The translations under genes and the position numbers were made by a program. From assembly GCA_016946835.1 (NCBI GenBank), contig JACVTC010000095.1, forward strand, positions 297,501 to 359,500: DNA of 62,000 nt, given 5' to 3'. The stretch's first letter is position 1; the number at the start of each line of letters is the position of its first letter. Below the pieces are notes generated by a model. That model saw nothing but the letters and a program-made list of their open reading frames with translations. It searched no databases and had not been told where the DNA came from. The DNA comes from Neocallimastix lanati (nom. inval.) (lineage: Eukaryota; Neocallimastigomycota; Neocallimastigomycetes; Neocallimastigales; Neocallimastigaceae). Below, in pieces: positions 1 through 14,300 of this stretch.

Positions 1-1432
1 TACTTTTTTTTTTTTCTATTTTATTTTATTTTTATTATTGATTATAATTGTCAATTGTTAAAAATATATATATATATATAAAACATAAATGAACAAATAA
101 AATGCACATAAATATATAAAAAAATATTATGTAATATTTTAAATTTAAATAATAAAGTTCAAACGAAGTATTACATATACATTTATATTATATAATATTA
201 TATAGGCTTTGGCATTTAAATCTTAAAAGGAATATGAAAATGCAAAAATATTTAATTTTATTGTAATTAATTTGTTAAGTTTAAAAGCTTCATTGAATCG
301 AATTTTACAATAAGAATAAATATTCAATTGATATAAAGGCAAAAATAAAGAAATAATTTTGATAATTTCAATAATGATAATTATTAAATGTATCTTTTTT
401 TTTTTTTTTATTTTTATTTTTATTTTATTTTATTTTTTTCATAATTTATATATATATATATATATATAACTATTTTAAATTTATTAAATATACTCATTAC
501 ATTTCAAGCATATATTGTAATAAGTTCTGAGAGATATTGTTTATGTATAACTTTTAAATTTGTTAAATATACTAAATTATTTTATTTTTTGATATTTATT
601 GATATTTTTTATTATGTCAGTGCATTGGTTGATAATAATTGTGTTATGCAAAAAGAATTGATAATATTTTATAAATTATATATCTTATTACGATAATATA
701 TCTTTTTTTTTTTTTTTTTTTTTAGTTTTATTTTTAGTTTTATTTTTAGTTTTATTTTTATTTTTAGTTTTATTTTTATTTTATTTATTATTTTTTTATT
801 TTATTTTATTTTATTTTTTTATGTTTATTATATTTTTAATATAAAAAGTTTTTATGAATAATAATAAAAACATAGCAATATCGAACTGATATAATACTTT
901 TAAGTTTTAATAATTATATATACATAATATTTTATAATATTTATGATTTATGATTAACATGAAAAATTAATTTATATGTAAAAATTATTCATGATAATCA
1001 TAAATCATAATTAATTCTTCAAATAATTTAATATCCATCTATTTATAAGCAAAAAAAAATTTTTTTAAATTTTCAATAATATATATATAAAATTGAATTA
1101 CCATTAAATATTATAATTTTTTTTTTTTTTTTTTTTGTAATTAATATAGTATATTATTATTATAATTATTTTTACTTTCTATATTATTTATCCCAATTCA
1201 TATTTTTTTTTTTTATACTTTTATTATCATTTTTATTTATAATAATAATTTTAAATAATATTTTTTAAAATTTTTGATTTTATTTGGAGGTTTTAGTTAA
1301 TTAAGAAAAATAATATTAATAAGAAATGGTTTTATTTTTTTTTTTTTATAAAAAAAAAAAAAAGATTATATTCAATTTATTTAGAATAAATCTTTCTTTA
1401 TAAACAGGAAATATAAAAATATTACAATTCAT

Positions 1433-1473
<41 letters not shown>

Positions 1474-2711
1474 ACTATAATAAATAAATATAAAAGAATC
1501 AATATATAAAACCACTTCATGAAAAAAAAAATATATATATATATATTTCTATAATATTTATACATCAAACATTTTTTATTATTATTTAAATTATTAATTA
1601 TCAATTTATAATGAAATTATCAACTTAAAGTTGATTTTTCTTTATTTCATTATTAAATATTATGTACTAGTTTTATTATAAAATCTTTTAATTATATGTA
1701 TATGTATATGTATTTTACTTTGTTTTAATTATAAATTAAAAAAAAATGTTATAATGATATGTAATAATTAATGGATAATTTAATTATTATAATTTAAATG
1801 ACATATAAAAAAAAAAATTTTTTTTTTATCAATTTATATATATATATATATATATAATATTAAAAGTAAACTATAAATAATAGATAAAAAAAAAAAAAAA
1901 AAAAGGAAAAAAGAATCTTAATTATAATAAATTATTTTTTAAGATTTATTTTAAAATAATGATTGCTTTTATTGTATTTTATATATTGATATATTTAAAT
2001 ATCTATATTCAATCACATTAAAAATAAAAAGCGTTATTATAGTTTCATTAATAAAAACGGAAAAAGATAGTTAAGATATCTATTAAATATAAATTATTAA
2101 TTTTATTAAAGAATTAGTTTATATCTTTATTTTAAATATCAAAATCTATTATATTTTACATTTTATGCATTTTATACCGCATGTTTTATTTTTTTATAAT
2201 ATATATATATAATCATTTTTATTCTTATTATTGTTTATATAAAAGAAATAACAATAATTTTAAGTACCTTTTCTAAATTCTCTCTTTGAAATATAAATAA
2301 ATTTTAGTATTTATTATAAATTTAATATAATATATAAATATAATAAAATCTTTTATTTTATTATATATATTTTTTTAATATTATTAATTAAATAATATCT
2401 CCAAATAATATATATATTATTTATCTTTTAATTTTTTAAAAAAAAATTTTTTTTTATTACATCTTATTTTATTTTTCCTTTATTTGAGAAATAACCTTTT
2501 AATTTTTATATTTTATAAATAATTAATAATAATAATAATACTATAAAATAAAATAAAATAAAATATAAAGAAAAGAAAAAAAATCAACACTATATAATAC
2601 ATAATTTTATTTATTATTATAAATAATAATATTTTACATATGTTCATATGTCATTGTCATATTGAGGAATATCTTTATCAATATTTTTATTATTAAATAT
2701 ATTACTTTCAC

Positions 2712-2744
<33 letters not shown>

Positions 2745-2892
2745 AATTCAATTTCTCTTTATATATTTTCTCTCTTTTTCATTCCTAAATTATTAACTTT
2801 TTTTATCAATTATTCGATAGAGTGTATATAAAAAAAATTTTTTTTTAATAAAAGTTTTCTTATTATTTTAAAATACTTATATATTTCTTTCA
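1..2892. other. AT-only intergenic DNA, no gene seen
   Basis: No reading frame or exon with recognisable protein character was found on either strand. The stretch is built from A and T homopolymers, TA dinucleotide runs and short TTTTA or TTTTTAGTTTTA repeats (about 720-780). A TATA-like stretch at about 2826-2834 lies some 60 bases before the first ATG of the RhoGEF gene and may belong to its promoter; that is only a guess in DNA of this composition. Confidence 0.6.
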
Positions 2893-3556
2893 ATGAGTAA
2901 ACTTAAGGAAAGACATGAAAAGCATACAAATTTTGAAAATTATACCGGTAATAAAATAAATTACAAAATATTATTTATTATTAATTAATTAATTAATTAA
3001 TAATAATAAATTTATATATACAAATTTATAATAAGAAGAGTATTTTTCAATATTCTAATTAAATAATAACTAATACTTTTATTCCTTTTATATAAATTGA
3101 TATATATCTATCTATCTAATTTATTATATAATATTATTGTTATACTAATTTTTTAATTAATATATAATTCACTCTTTTCACAATTTAACTTTTCATTCAA
3201 AAAAAAAAAAAAAAAAAAAAAAATAAAAATAATAATAATAATTGAAATTCAAAATTTTTTTTTTTTCTTAAAATGAATATAAAATTTGAATAATATTATA
3301 ATATATATATATATAATATTTTAATTTCTATAAAATATTTTTAATTTAATTATAACTTACAATAACATAACAAATATTCAATATTTTCTTTTTTTTTTTT
3401 CAATTACTCTTCATTTCAAAATTAAAAAAACAAATATTTCAAACTTCTAACATAATATGTTATTGCTTTGATAATCTCTTCATATATTAAAATAATAAAC
3501 CTATATCCATAATTCAATGTTAATATTTTATTAATATTTTATAATGAACCTCAAAA

Positions 3557-3588
<32 letters not shown>

Positions 3589-3623
3589 ATAATATAATTA
3601 TTTTCATATATATATATATGAAC

Positions 3624-3661
<38 letters not shown>

Positions 3662-3835
3662 TAATAATAAATATTCAAATTTTAATACAAACCAAAATTT
3701 TATTCTTAAAAAAAAACATTTTTTTTTTTTTTTATTTCGATAAAATAATATTTTTTCGATATTATTATTTATATATAAAAAAAAAATTTTTTTTATGTTA
3801 TATTATTTAAATATTAATGTATCAATATCAATAAT

Positions 3836-3867
<32 letters not shown>

Positions 3868-6425
3868 GAAATTGAACTGATTCACCCAAAGGAACATATT
3901 GAATCTATAATAGAGGCTCATAAAAGACACGTCAATGAACTTTATCAAAAAGAATATGAATTTTCTAATAAATTAAAACTTCTTTTCGAATATTATAAAT
4001 ATCCTTTGGAAACTTTAATCGGTACAAGCAAACAAATTATCACTCAACAAGAAGTGGATTCTATATTCAAAGGTATCAGTGATATCTTTCAGTTGAGTTG
4101 GACGCTTTGTGGTGAATTAAAAATTTTAACGCACTCCTACAATCATGGCTACTCCACCATTTCTATTAGTGGTCTCTTCCAGAAACATGCCAAACAAATT
4201 AAGGATTGTTATGGAAGGTATGCTTCTCGATACCTCTTCTCCATTGTTACCACTCACAATCTCAAACAAAAAAATCCACTCTTTAAAAAATTTTATAAAA
4301 GTACTAAAAAAAAGTTTGAATCGAAAAAATTAGAATTAAAAACGGCTTTTTGTCTTCCCATTTTTCAAATTCAATTGTATTATGATCACTTTTTACGACT
4401 ACAGAAAAATACTACCCCAAATGATAAATCTTATGAACTTTTAGAGGATGGTAAAGAGTTTTTCTCCGAACTTTCTCAACTTTTAAAGGAAAGTATGAAA
4501 AGATCTATTAAAATTAAGGAGGTGTATGCTATTCAAAAATCAATTAAAGATTGTCCCACCGCTTTAGTCCATCCTTATCGTATTCTTTATAAACAATTTG
4601 GTTCCATTATCGATGGTAATGATCCAACCTGTTATATTCGTTTAATTCTTTTTGATGACGTCATCGTCTTTGCTAGAAAACGTAAATATCATAAAGGTTA
4701 TGTTTATGATCGTGCGGCAGATTATCATGTTATTCAACTCATTGATTCTCCTCCAATGGGTTCATTTAAACATGTCATTTCACTACTTATTCTTTCCCCT
4801 TTCAATAATAAAAAGGATGATATGTTGATATCCAATGGAAACGGTAATGGTAATGGTAATGGTAGTGGTAATGGTAGTCGAGGGGTTAGTAATGCTAGAC
4901 GTGATGATGAAGAGATGCTTTATCGTGGGGAAACGGCAACTCTCACGGAAAAACGGTTTTCTAGATTTTTCTCTTGGACATTCAATCAAAATATTACTCG
5001 ATTAAATTTAGTAGTAGAGAGTGAAAATTTAAAAAAAGCTATCACTACAGCCATTCAAAAGCGTTTAAAACATTTAAGTCCTAACCCATTCGAATTTAAT
5101 ATATTAGAAGCGATCGATAAGTATAATTTCGATCAACCCATGGCAAGTTTACCACAACAAATTAGTCCTCTTCCAGAGTCTTTTGAAATTTCTTTGAATA
5201 ATGAAATTTGTAATACCCTCTATACCTCTGTTCCAAAACGTATACGTATTAAGCGAAGTCTTACTCTCATTTATTCTATGCAATTACATGGATCCAGTTT
5301 AAGTACATTTTATGAAAGAAGTAATGCTGGTTACGGTACCTCACAAATCTTAGTTATTCGTGATACGGATGATAACATCTTTGGAGCCTATACCAGTGAA
5401 CCTTTCCGTAAAAATAATGGTTTCTATGGTAATGGAGAAACGTTCTTATGGAAAGTAGAACCTTGCGTTGAAAAAAAAGTGAAAGGTCATCGTCGTCGTG
5501 GTAGTTCATTTTTAGATAATATAAGTGGTAAGTTTTAGTTATTTCAATATAAAATAAGATAAAATAAAATAAAATAAAACAAAAAAAATATTTTTAAGAA
5601 TATATTATAATAAATAGAATTAAATATATATATTATTTTACTAAAACTTATATATATTTATTAATTACTTTTTATTTTATGTTATTATATATATTATATA
5701 CATATATATATTGATTACTATTTATTTTATGTTATTATATATATTATATATATATATATATTTATTTTTTTTTTTAAAAAAAAAAAAAAATAAAAGATTT
5801 TAATAATACACCAAAGCGTATTAGTTCTATTCTATCACAGATAAGACAATCCTTTTCCCCTATATCTACAACATCCTCAAAAAAGAAAAATAGTTTATTA
5901 CGTTTAAGTATACAGAATAATTATAATAATAAGGATAAGAGTAATTCAAATAATCATATTACTTTTAATAAAGAAAATAATAATGATGATGAAAATGATG
6001 GAAATGATGATGACAATGGTGAAAATGGTGGTGAGAATGAATCTTCAGATCGTAAAAAAATGAGAAGAAGTTCCAGTGGGTTTTCAACAGCAACTACTTC
6101 TTCCAATTTTTCTAATTTTTCAACTTTATCTGGTAATGGTTCAGGTAGTAAAGTGAAACTCTATCTCTGGAAACAGACAAACTATTTCTTCATTAATAGT
6201 ACTAATGAATATGTATCCGTAGGTAGTGGTGGTGGTACCTATGGTCTTTGGTTTGATCAACAAATGTTACATGGTCGTAGTCAAGTTTGTGAAACCTTTA
6301 AAAATGATATTCTATCCACTCAAGAAAATTTCGAAATTGTTGATATGGAACTTTGGTCATTTACTACACAAGTTGAAAGAGAAGTTGCTAGAACAAGACC
6401 ATCTGCATTTTCAGTACAAAAATAG
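2893..6425 (+). CDS. RhoGEF (DH-PH) protein with a C-terminal TLD domain
   Basis: Three exons, 2893-2947, 3869-5527 and 5797-6425, join in frame to give about 780 residues. Residues about 28-240 are a Dbl-homology domain (start of CR1 seen as RHVNELYQKEYEF), expected to exchange GDP for GTP on Rho/Rac/Cdc42. Residues about 250-440 look like the partner PH domain, with a Gly/Asn loop. Residues about 465-770 match a TLD domain: HGSSLSTFYERS and FGAYTSEPF in its first half, then LYLWKQTNYFFI, GGGTYGLWFD and NFEIVDMELWSF in the second. About 135 low-complexity residues separate the halves, and intron 2 (GTAAGT...AAG) falls in that insert. Intron 1 (GTAATA...AAG, 921 nt) is long, and the 18-residue first exon is the least certain part; further upstream exons are possible. 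TLD proteins of the OXR1/NCOA7 type are known to act on the V-ATPase, so a link between Rho signalling and vacuolar acidification is inferred. Confidence 0.85.
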
Positions 6426-6757
6426 ATTTATTTATTTATTTTTTTTTTTAAAAAAAAAAAAGTTAATACTTTTATTATATTTTTGTTTTAATATTTAATA
6501 CTATATTATTTAAGTTTTATTTTTAATTTATTTTAATTTATTATATTTATAATATATATAGATTTATTTATTTTATTTAATTTTATTTAATTTTATTTTA
6601 TTTTATTTCATTTTAATTTTTTTTTTATTTTATTTTTTATTATTTTTTTTTTATTTTTTTTTTTTTATTTTTTTTAATTCATTTATTTAAAAGAAAAAAA
6701 TAATAATAATAACGATAATAATAATATTTCGTTTTATATTCAAGTTACTGATATACG

Positions 6758-6789
<32 letters not shown>

Positions 6790-7547
6790 TCATATATAAA
6801 ATTAAATGTTTACCCTTAATAATTAATAGATTCTATTATGAATATTATATTTAATAATTTTTTTTTTTTTTTTTTTTTAACATATTTTTATCGATATATA
6901 TATATATAAATATATATTTATTCTATTGATGCTATTCTATTGATATTAAATTTATATATAATCATGATTAAGATTTAACTAATAATTTAATTTTTATTAT
7001 ACTATTTATATAATAACAATATTAATAAATATAATTAATTCAATATAATAATAATAATATATATATATTTATTTTTTTTTATTTTTTTATATTTTTATTT
7101 TTTTATTTTTTATTTTTTTTTATTTTTTTTTTAAAATATTTTTTATTATTATAATTATTGCTATTTATACTTAATTTCTTTTATTTTCTTTTTTTTTTTC
7201 ATTTTTCATTTTTTATAAATTATCAATACAATGACTCTCTCATTTTATATATAAATATAATATAAATAATATTTATCTTAAATATTTAAATAATCTTTTT
7301 TTTTTTTTTTTTTTTTTTTTTATTTTATTTTTTTTTTTTATACATAGCCTACCCTATAGTATAGAGAAAATAGATATATATAAAATTCAAATTAATTAAT
7401 TCATTTATATTATAAATAAGATAAATAAGATTAATTAGGAGATTATCAACAACAACGAATAACTTATTCAACGATATTTCCTTTTTTTTTTTTTTTTTTT
7501 TTTTTTTCATTGAATAAAAAAGTTAATGGAATCAAAAAAAATTATTT

Positions 7548-7578
<31 letters not shown>

Positions 7579-7952
7579 TATGGAAATTATTATTAAATGC
7601 AATGATTATTATTTTTAAAATATATATTTATTTCAATTTATATTAAAAAAAAAATTTTTTTTTTTTTTTTTGGATATTTTCTTTATTTATTTTCTTTTAT
7701 TTTCTTTTATTTTCTTTTATTTTCTTTTATTATTTTTTATTATTATTTATTTTATTATTATTTATTATTATTTATTTTATTTTATTTTATTTTTTTTTTT
7801 GGCTTATATATATTATATATATATAAATATGTATATATATTTTATTATTATTAGTTAAATTTATTTATGTTATTTATTTTATTTAGTTATTTTATTATTT
7901 CATTATTTTATTTTATTATTTAATTATTAATATTTTTAATTCTCTTTTTCTT

Positions 7953-7998
<46 letters not shown>

Positions 7999-8112
7999 CG
8001 ATTAGTGATTAATTTTTTTTTTTTTTAATTCTTTTTTTTTTTTTTCTTTTTCTTTTTTTTTTTTTTTTTTTTTGCTTTTCTTTATAATAATAAAAAATAA
8101 ATTAATAATAAT

Positions 8113-8156
<44 letters not shown>

Positions 8157-8331
8157 TTTATATATCTATCTATTAAAATAAAATGTTAAAAAAAAAAAAA
8201 AAAATTATTTTTAAATATTTTGACGATTAATAATTATTAATGACTATTTGTTTTATTAAATGTTATATTTCATTATTAATAAGTTAATAAATGAAAAAAT
8301 TTTTTTAATATATTATTTAAAAAATCATTTT
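6426..8331. other. Intergenic low-complexity DNA between convergent genes
   Basis: This is the shared 3' flank of the RhoGEF gene (+) and the WD40 gene (-). It holds T and A homopolymers, including T runs of about 37 bases near 7962-7998 and A runs near 8118-8154, plus TTTTC/TTTTA repeats near 7680-7740. No gene or conserved element was seen. Confidence 0.6.
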
Positions 8332-11300
8332 TTAACGACGTCTTGAAAAACTATAACTTGAAGAATTGCTTGGTGGTGGGTTTGAGAAAAATCCATTTGA
8401 TGCTCTTGGACTAAAAAGATTATTATTACTACCAGTAGTTGAACCAGCTCTATTTGTTTCATTGGAGGTACTAAACTGATTAAAACTAGAATTTGAAGGG
8501 GGTGATCTTTGTCCAAAACCATAACCAGAAGATGTAGACTTTGCAATACCAAATTTATTAGAACCTAAAGTTAATGGTGAAATAGATTTTTTACTAGAAT
8601 CAGATGGTTTAGATTGATTAAACCATGAATTTGAATTATTATTTTCATTCTTAAATAAAGAATCAGCAAAGCCATTATTATTGTTGTTATTATTATTGTT
8701 ATTGTTATTAGTACTTGTTGTACTTGATTTTCTTTCCATTGTATTACCAAATCCCCAACTATCATTACCACTGGTTGTAGTATCATTATTCCAACTTGAA
8801 AATCCCCATCCACCATTTGATTTCTTTTCAGCTTTTGAGGCTGATTTTGGTGAAGTAATAATATTATTCCAACCATCAAAGAAATTGGATGGTGGAAGAG
8901 TAGCTGAAGTTGCTGTAGTGGTACTAGTTACTTTTGAGGTATTCATTGAACTTTTTGGTGGTTCATTAAACTTTGGTGAAAATACTGAAGATGAAGGTTT
9001 TTGATTAAATGACATAAAATCATTTCCAGTATCCCAGCCACCAATATTCCAACCATTATTAACATCATTAGATTTACTAGTGTCAAATGGAATACTTTCA
9101 TTTAAGGTAACTGACTCTGGTTGTTTTTGTTCTTCCAATGTTGGTTTGACTGGAGCTAAAGGTGAAACTGAAGCCGGAACTTGAGATGGAACTTCAGTAG
9201 TTAATGGTTTAGTTTCTTGAGCATTATTAATATCTGAAAATCCCCAATTATCAGAAATACCCCATCCATCATTATCATTTTGTTTTTGAGATGGTGCTGA
9301 TATTTCAATTGGTGCCGATGTTGTTTCAATTGGAGCATTTGGTGATGGTAAAGTAATTCCTGAGGCTGATGCTGTGAAACTTGGTACAGCATCTGAAGCT
9401 ATTGGTGATTTATTTTCAGTAGTGGTATTTGATGGAGCGGGAATACTAAATGGAATAGAAGTATCCATTTCCCATCCACCAAATGATGAATTATTATTTC
9501 CAGTTATTGCTGAGTTATCAAATGGAATTGCATCGATCTTATTAGCGAATTCTGGAGTTTTAACTTTTGGTTCAATATTTGTAGTAATAGGAGATTTATT
9601 TTTATTAATTGTATTTGAAGGAGCTGGAATATCAAATGGAAAAGTTGAATCCATATCCCATCCACCAAATGATTCATTTTTAGTTCCAGTAGAAGCTGAA
9701 ATATCAAATGGAATATCATTAGTATTAGAATTTGTATTTGAAGTCACGGGGTTATTAAATGGAATAGTATTAGTATTAACATTTGTGGTAGCTGGGTTAT
9801 CAAATGGAATTGCATTAGTAGTAGTAGTAGTGGTGGTAATGGTGGCAGTATTAACAACCGGAGATGGTGAAATATTAAAACCAGTATTAGATGGAATATT
9901 AAATGGCATTTGAAGTTTTTGAGTTGGAGATGGTAAAGGAGATGGAGCTGAATTCATAAACATTTTTTCCTTTACTTCTGGACTAAATAATGAATGACTA
10001 GCATTTTCTTGAGTTTGCTTTTGTTGTTCTATTTGTTCTGGCTTTTGTTCAATTTCTTTTTCAGTTTCAATTTCAACTTTTTCTTTTTCTTTTTCTTTTT
10101 CTTCTTCTTCAATTAATTCAGGTTCAATTTCTTCATCATCATCTTCATTGTATTCACTTTCTGATTCTCCTTCGGAAAGAGCATCGAGAGTTTTCAACTT
10201 ATTACGGTATTTCTTAACCTTTTCTTCCATATCGTATAAGCACATAAGTAAATCTTCATGTTCTTTTTCCATATTTTCATTTTCTAACTTAAGATTATTA
10301 ATTTCTTCTTCATAACCTTTTTCCTTTTCACTTGAAAGAGTATTAGCATCAGCTTGACCTGGTGAAATATTTGCACCTAATTCAGATCTTAATTTATTTT
10401 CAATCTTTGGTTTCAATTCACTTGTTAACTTAGCTGTAAGTTCTTCTCTCATTTGTTTTTCTAATTCAGCTTTTCTAGAATCCATCTCCTTTCTAAGATC
10501 AGTTTCTAAAAGAGTACGCATTTCATTAATATCATCATTAACTTCTCTTTCAAGTACCGTACGAAGTTCACCTTCAATTTGATTACGCATAGATTGTTCC
10601 ATTTGTTGACGTTCATTAGCTAATTCTTGTTCAATTAACTTTCGTTTCTGTTCAGCTTCTGGAGCTAATTGTTGTCTTAATTCTTCGGTTACCTTTTCTC
10701 TACATTCATCTGCATACATTTGTTCTAAAGCCATTTTAATTTCTGGTTCAAGTGAAGCTCTTAATTCTTGAGATACTTTTTCTCTACATTCATCAGCATA
10801 CTTCTGTTCTAATGATTGTTTAACTTCATCAGTATACTTTTGTTCTAAGGATGCCTTAACTTCATCTACAAGGTTTTCTTCTAATTCTTGACGTTTACTC
10901 TTCATTTCCTCTTCCAATTGTCCACGAACTTCAAATTGAATTGAATCCTTTAATTCATTAGAAAGACTTTGAACCATTTCTGCTTCATATTCATTTCTAA
11001 TTTCCTTTTTAACTTCATCTTTAACGCTATCTCTTATATCTTCTTGAATTTCATTTCTTAAAGTTTCTTTAAGAACCGGTTCAAATTCTTCCTTTAATTC
11101 ACGCTCCAAATTCATTTTAACTTCTGGTTCAAGCTTTTCTCTTAATTCTTGTGTAACCTTTTCTTTGCATTCATTAGCATATTTTTTCTCTAATGATGAT
11201 TTTATTTCATCTGTAAGTTTTTGTTCCAATTCGGCAGTAACTTCATCTTTTAATCTTTCCTCATACTGTGGTCTTAATTCTCTTTCTAAAGAAATTTTAA

Positions 11301-14300
11301 CTTGTTCTTCAAGACTTTCACGTAATTCTTCTGTTAATTTTGCTAAAATTTTTGGTTTATACTCTTCACGAATTTCATCTTCAATACTACCCTTTAATTC
11401 TTCTTCTAATGAATCACGAAGTTCATTATTAAGTTCTGCAATAACCTTTGGTTCACATTGAGCTCTTAATTCCTTTTCAACTGCATCTCTAATTTCTTCA
11501 TTGAGGAAAGCATGTTTTTCTTTTTCAAATTTATTCTTTAATGCTTTAGCTTGCTTTTCCCAAGCATCTCTTTTTTCCTTAAAGTCTTTTTCCCATCGTT
11601 CACGTTCAATATACATATCTCCTTCCAATTCATTCTTTAAATCTTCCCATTCTAATTCTTCACGTTTAACTCTTGCTTCTTCCCAAATTTCATCAATATC
11701 CCATTGAAGTGAACCTAAAAGTGGGCAGGCTGTACGGCATTCTGGTGATACTAAATTATCATCCACTTCACAAGCTTCTAAAGATGATTGATGTCTGAAG
11801 AGAAGGTACCATTTATTACTAGTAGTCTTATTCAAAGAATTAGTAGCTATACCTTGAAGAGTTGTAAAACCATGAATTGGTTTATTTAATTTCCATCCAA
11901 TAGCGTAATCAAATTGAACACCATCAAAGTTAAATGGACAATCACAATAGAATTTGAAAGCTTGAGAAGATTCACTTAAATCTACTTTGGTTTTTAATTT
12001 AATTGGAGATTTTATATCATTTTTATTATCGCTTTCCACTGGACTACATAAATGAAAACTAAAAAGCATTGATTCACTATTTTTATAAGCAATTAAACAC
12101 TTTAATTTTTCATCCCATTTCCAAAGCGTTTTACGGCCTAAATTTAATTCATGTAAAACCTTTAAATTAAAGGTATCTAAAACTTGAATACGTCTATTTT
12201 TGTTACTACCAACAATTAAGATTGAATCTACTGCATATTTACTATTATAACAAGCAAATTCCAAAGAATTAATTGGCTTAGCTGATCCAATAGTCTTCTT
12301 ATCTGGTTGGTTATGTATTGGTGAGAAATAGAAGAAAGGTAATTGGAAATCACCTATTTCATTCATATTCCATAATCTTACTAAACCATCCTCGCCACCT
12401 GTTGCCAAAATAGAACCATCAGAATTAAAAGCGAGACATCTAACATCACAACCATGTTCTAACTTAATAGCCTTTATACCAAGTTTAAGTTTATTATCAC
12501 GGTCTTGTTCTTTCTTTTGAATAATCTTTCTTCTACGTTTTTCCCTCTTTTTTTCTCTTCTTCTACGTCTACGTTCTTTCTTTTTCTTCCTCATTTCTTC
12601 ATCTGATGAAGTTGATGATGATGATGAATCACTTGATTCAGATTCTTCTTCTGAATCCTCTTCGTCTGCATTAATTTTTCTTTTCCAAAGACCTTCATCA
12701 ATATTAAAGAAAAGAGCGCATTTCATGTTAGTACCAACAACAAATGAATTTGGATTATTTGGTTGGAAAGCAGCACAATAAATTTGATATTCACTACTTT
12801 TCATAGCCATAATTATAGTACAAAAATCAGAAGAGAGTTTTCCATTATCAAGAATATCTTTACTTTCATCAAATTCATGAACAATAATTACACCCTCCTC
12901 ATCAATACTTAGAATTCTGGTATATTTATTTTCAATTGAAGTGATTGCAATATGAATTATACTACTAGAATGACCACCAAGAACAAATTTGAATTTCTTT
13001 TGTTCTTGAATAACGTGAATATTCTTTCCATCAATATAACATACATATTTGTTATTTTTATCGGTAACAATAGAAACCAATACATTATTATTTAATGAAT
13101 CCAATGATTCTGAAGATTTACTAACAAGATTAAGAGGTAAATCCTTTGAAGATAATGGACTAAATAAATAATCATCATCTTTCAAGAAATCATATTCAAC
13201 AATGGTAGCTGGTAATCTAACACCGTCTGGAATTCTATCTTTTTGTCTATAAATTGGTCTACGTTGATCCGGTTCAGTTATTATTGCCGAGTCTTTAACT
13301 TTAATTTCTGTAGTTTGTAAACTAACATCTTCCTTTTCAATTTCATTAGTATTACTTTCAATAGTTTGGACACCTTCTTCAGAAGTTTCGACTGGAATTA
13401 TTTCTTTTTGAGTTTCTTCGACGGTCCTATCTTTAACTTCTATTTCTTCAGTCATTGTAGAATTTTCAACCATTTCTGGCTTTGCTGATCCATCAGTGTA
13501 GCCATAACCATAGCCATAACCATAACCACAGTTATAACCATATTGAGCATAATAAGCAGCATATTGTGGATCAATTGCACCATTATTATATGCTTGATCT
13601 TGTTGTGGATCAGTTGATGTCGTCATATATTGTTGTTGCTGTGGATCAGTTGGTGTTGTTACATATTGTTGTTGTTGTGGATCAGTTGGTGTTGTTATAT
13701 ATTGCTGTTGTTGTGGATCAGTTGGTGTTGTCATATATTGTTGTTGTTGTGGATCAGTTGGTGTTGTCATATATTGTTGTTGTTGTGGATCAGTTGGTGT
13801 TGTCATATATTGTTGTTGCTGTTGATCAACCGGTGTTGTTATATATTGTTGTTGTTGTGGATCAACTGGTGTTGTTATATATTGTTGTTGTTGTGGATCA
13901 ATTGGTGTTGTTATATATTGTTGCTGTTGTGGATCAGTTGGTGTTGTCATATATTGTTGTTGCTGTTGATCAACCGGTGTTGTTATATATTGTTGTTGTT
14001 GTGGATCAACTGGTGTTGTTATATATTGTTGTTGGTCAACTGGAATATAAGCTTGTTCTTGTTGTGGTTGTGACTGAGATTGGTCTCCTGGTGATTCAAT
14101 AGTAGTTTGTTGCTCAGGTTGAGATGACAAATTTTCAATTGGTGTTTCAATCGAAATTTGTTCTTTTTTTTGTGGTGATTGTTGCCCTTGAATATATGAT
14201 TGTCCCTGCATCTGTAGTTCTTGATCAATTGGATTATCTTGTGGTTGTTCTTGAACTTGTATTTGTGGTTGTTCTTGAATTTGTGGTTGTGGTTGTTCTT

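Noticed and set aside
13482-14102. 206-codon frame opposite the WD40 gene
   Set aside because: It is the antisense shadow of the Gln/Pro minisatellite; its Val/Leu/Asp repeats mirror the TPxDPQQQQY units.
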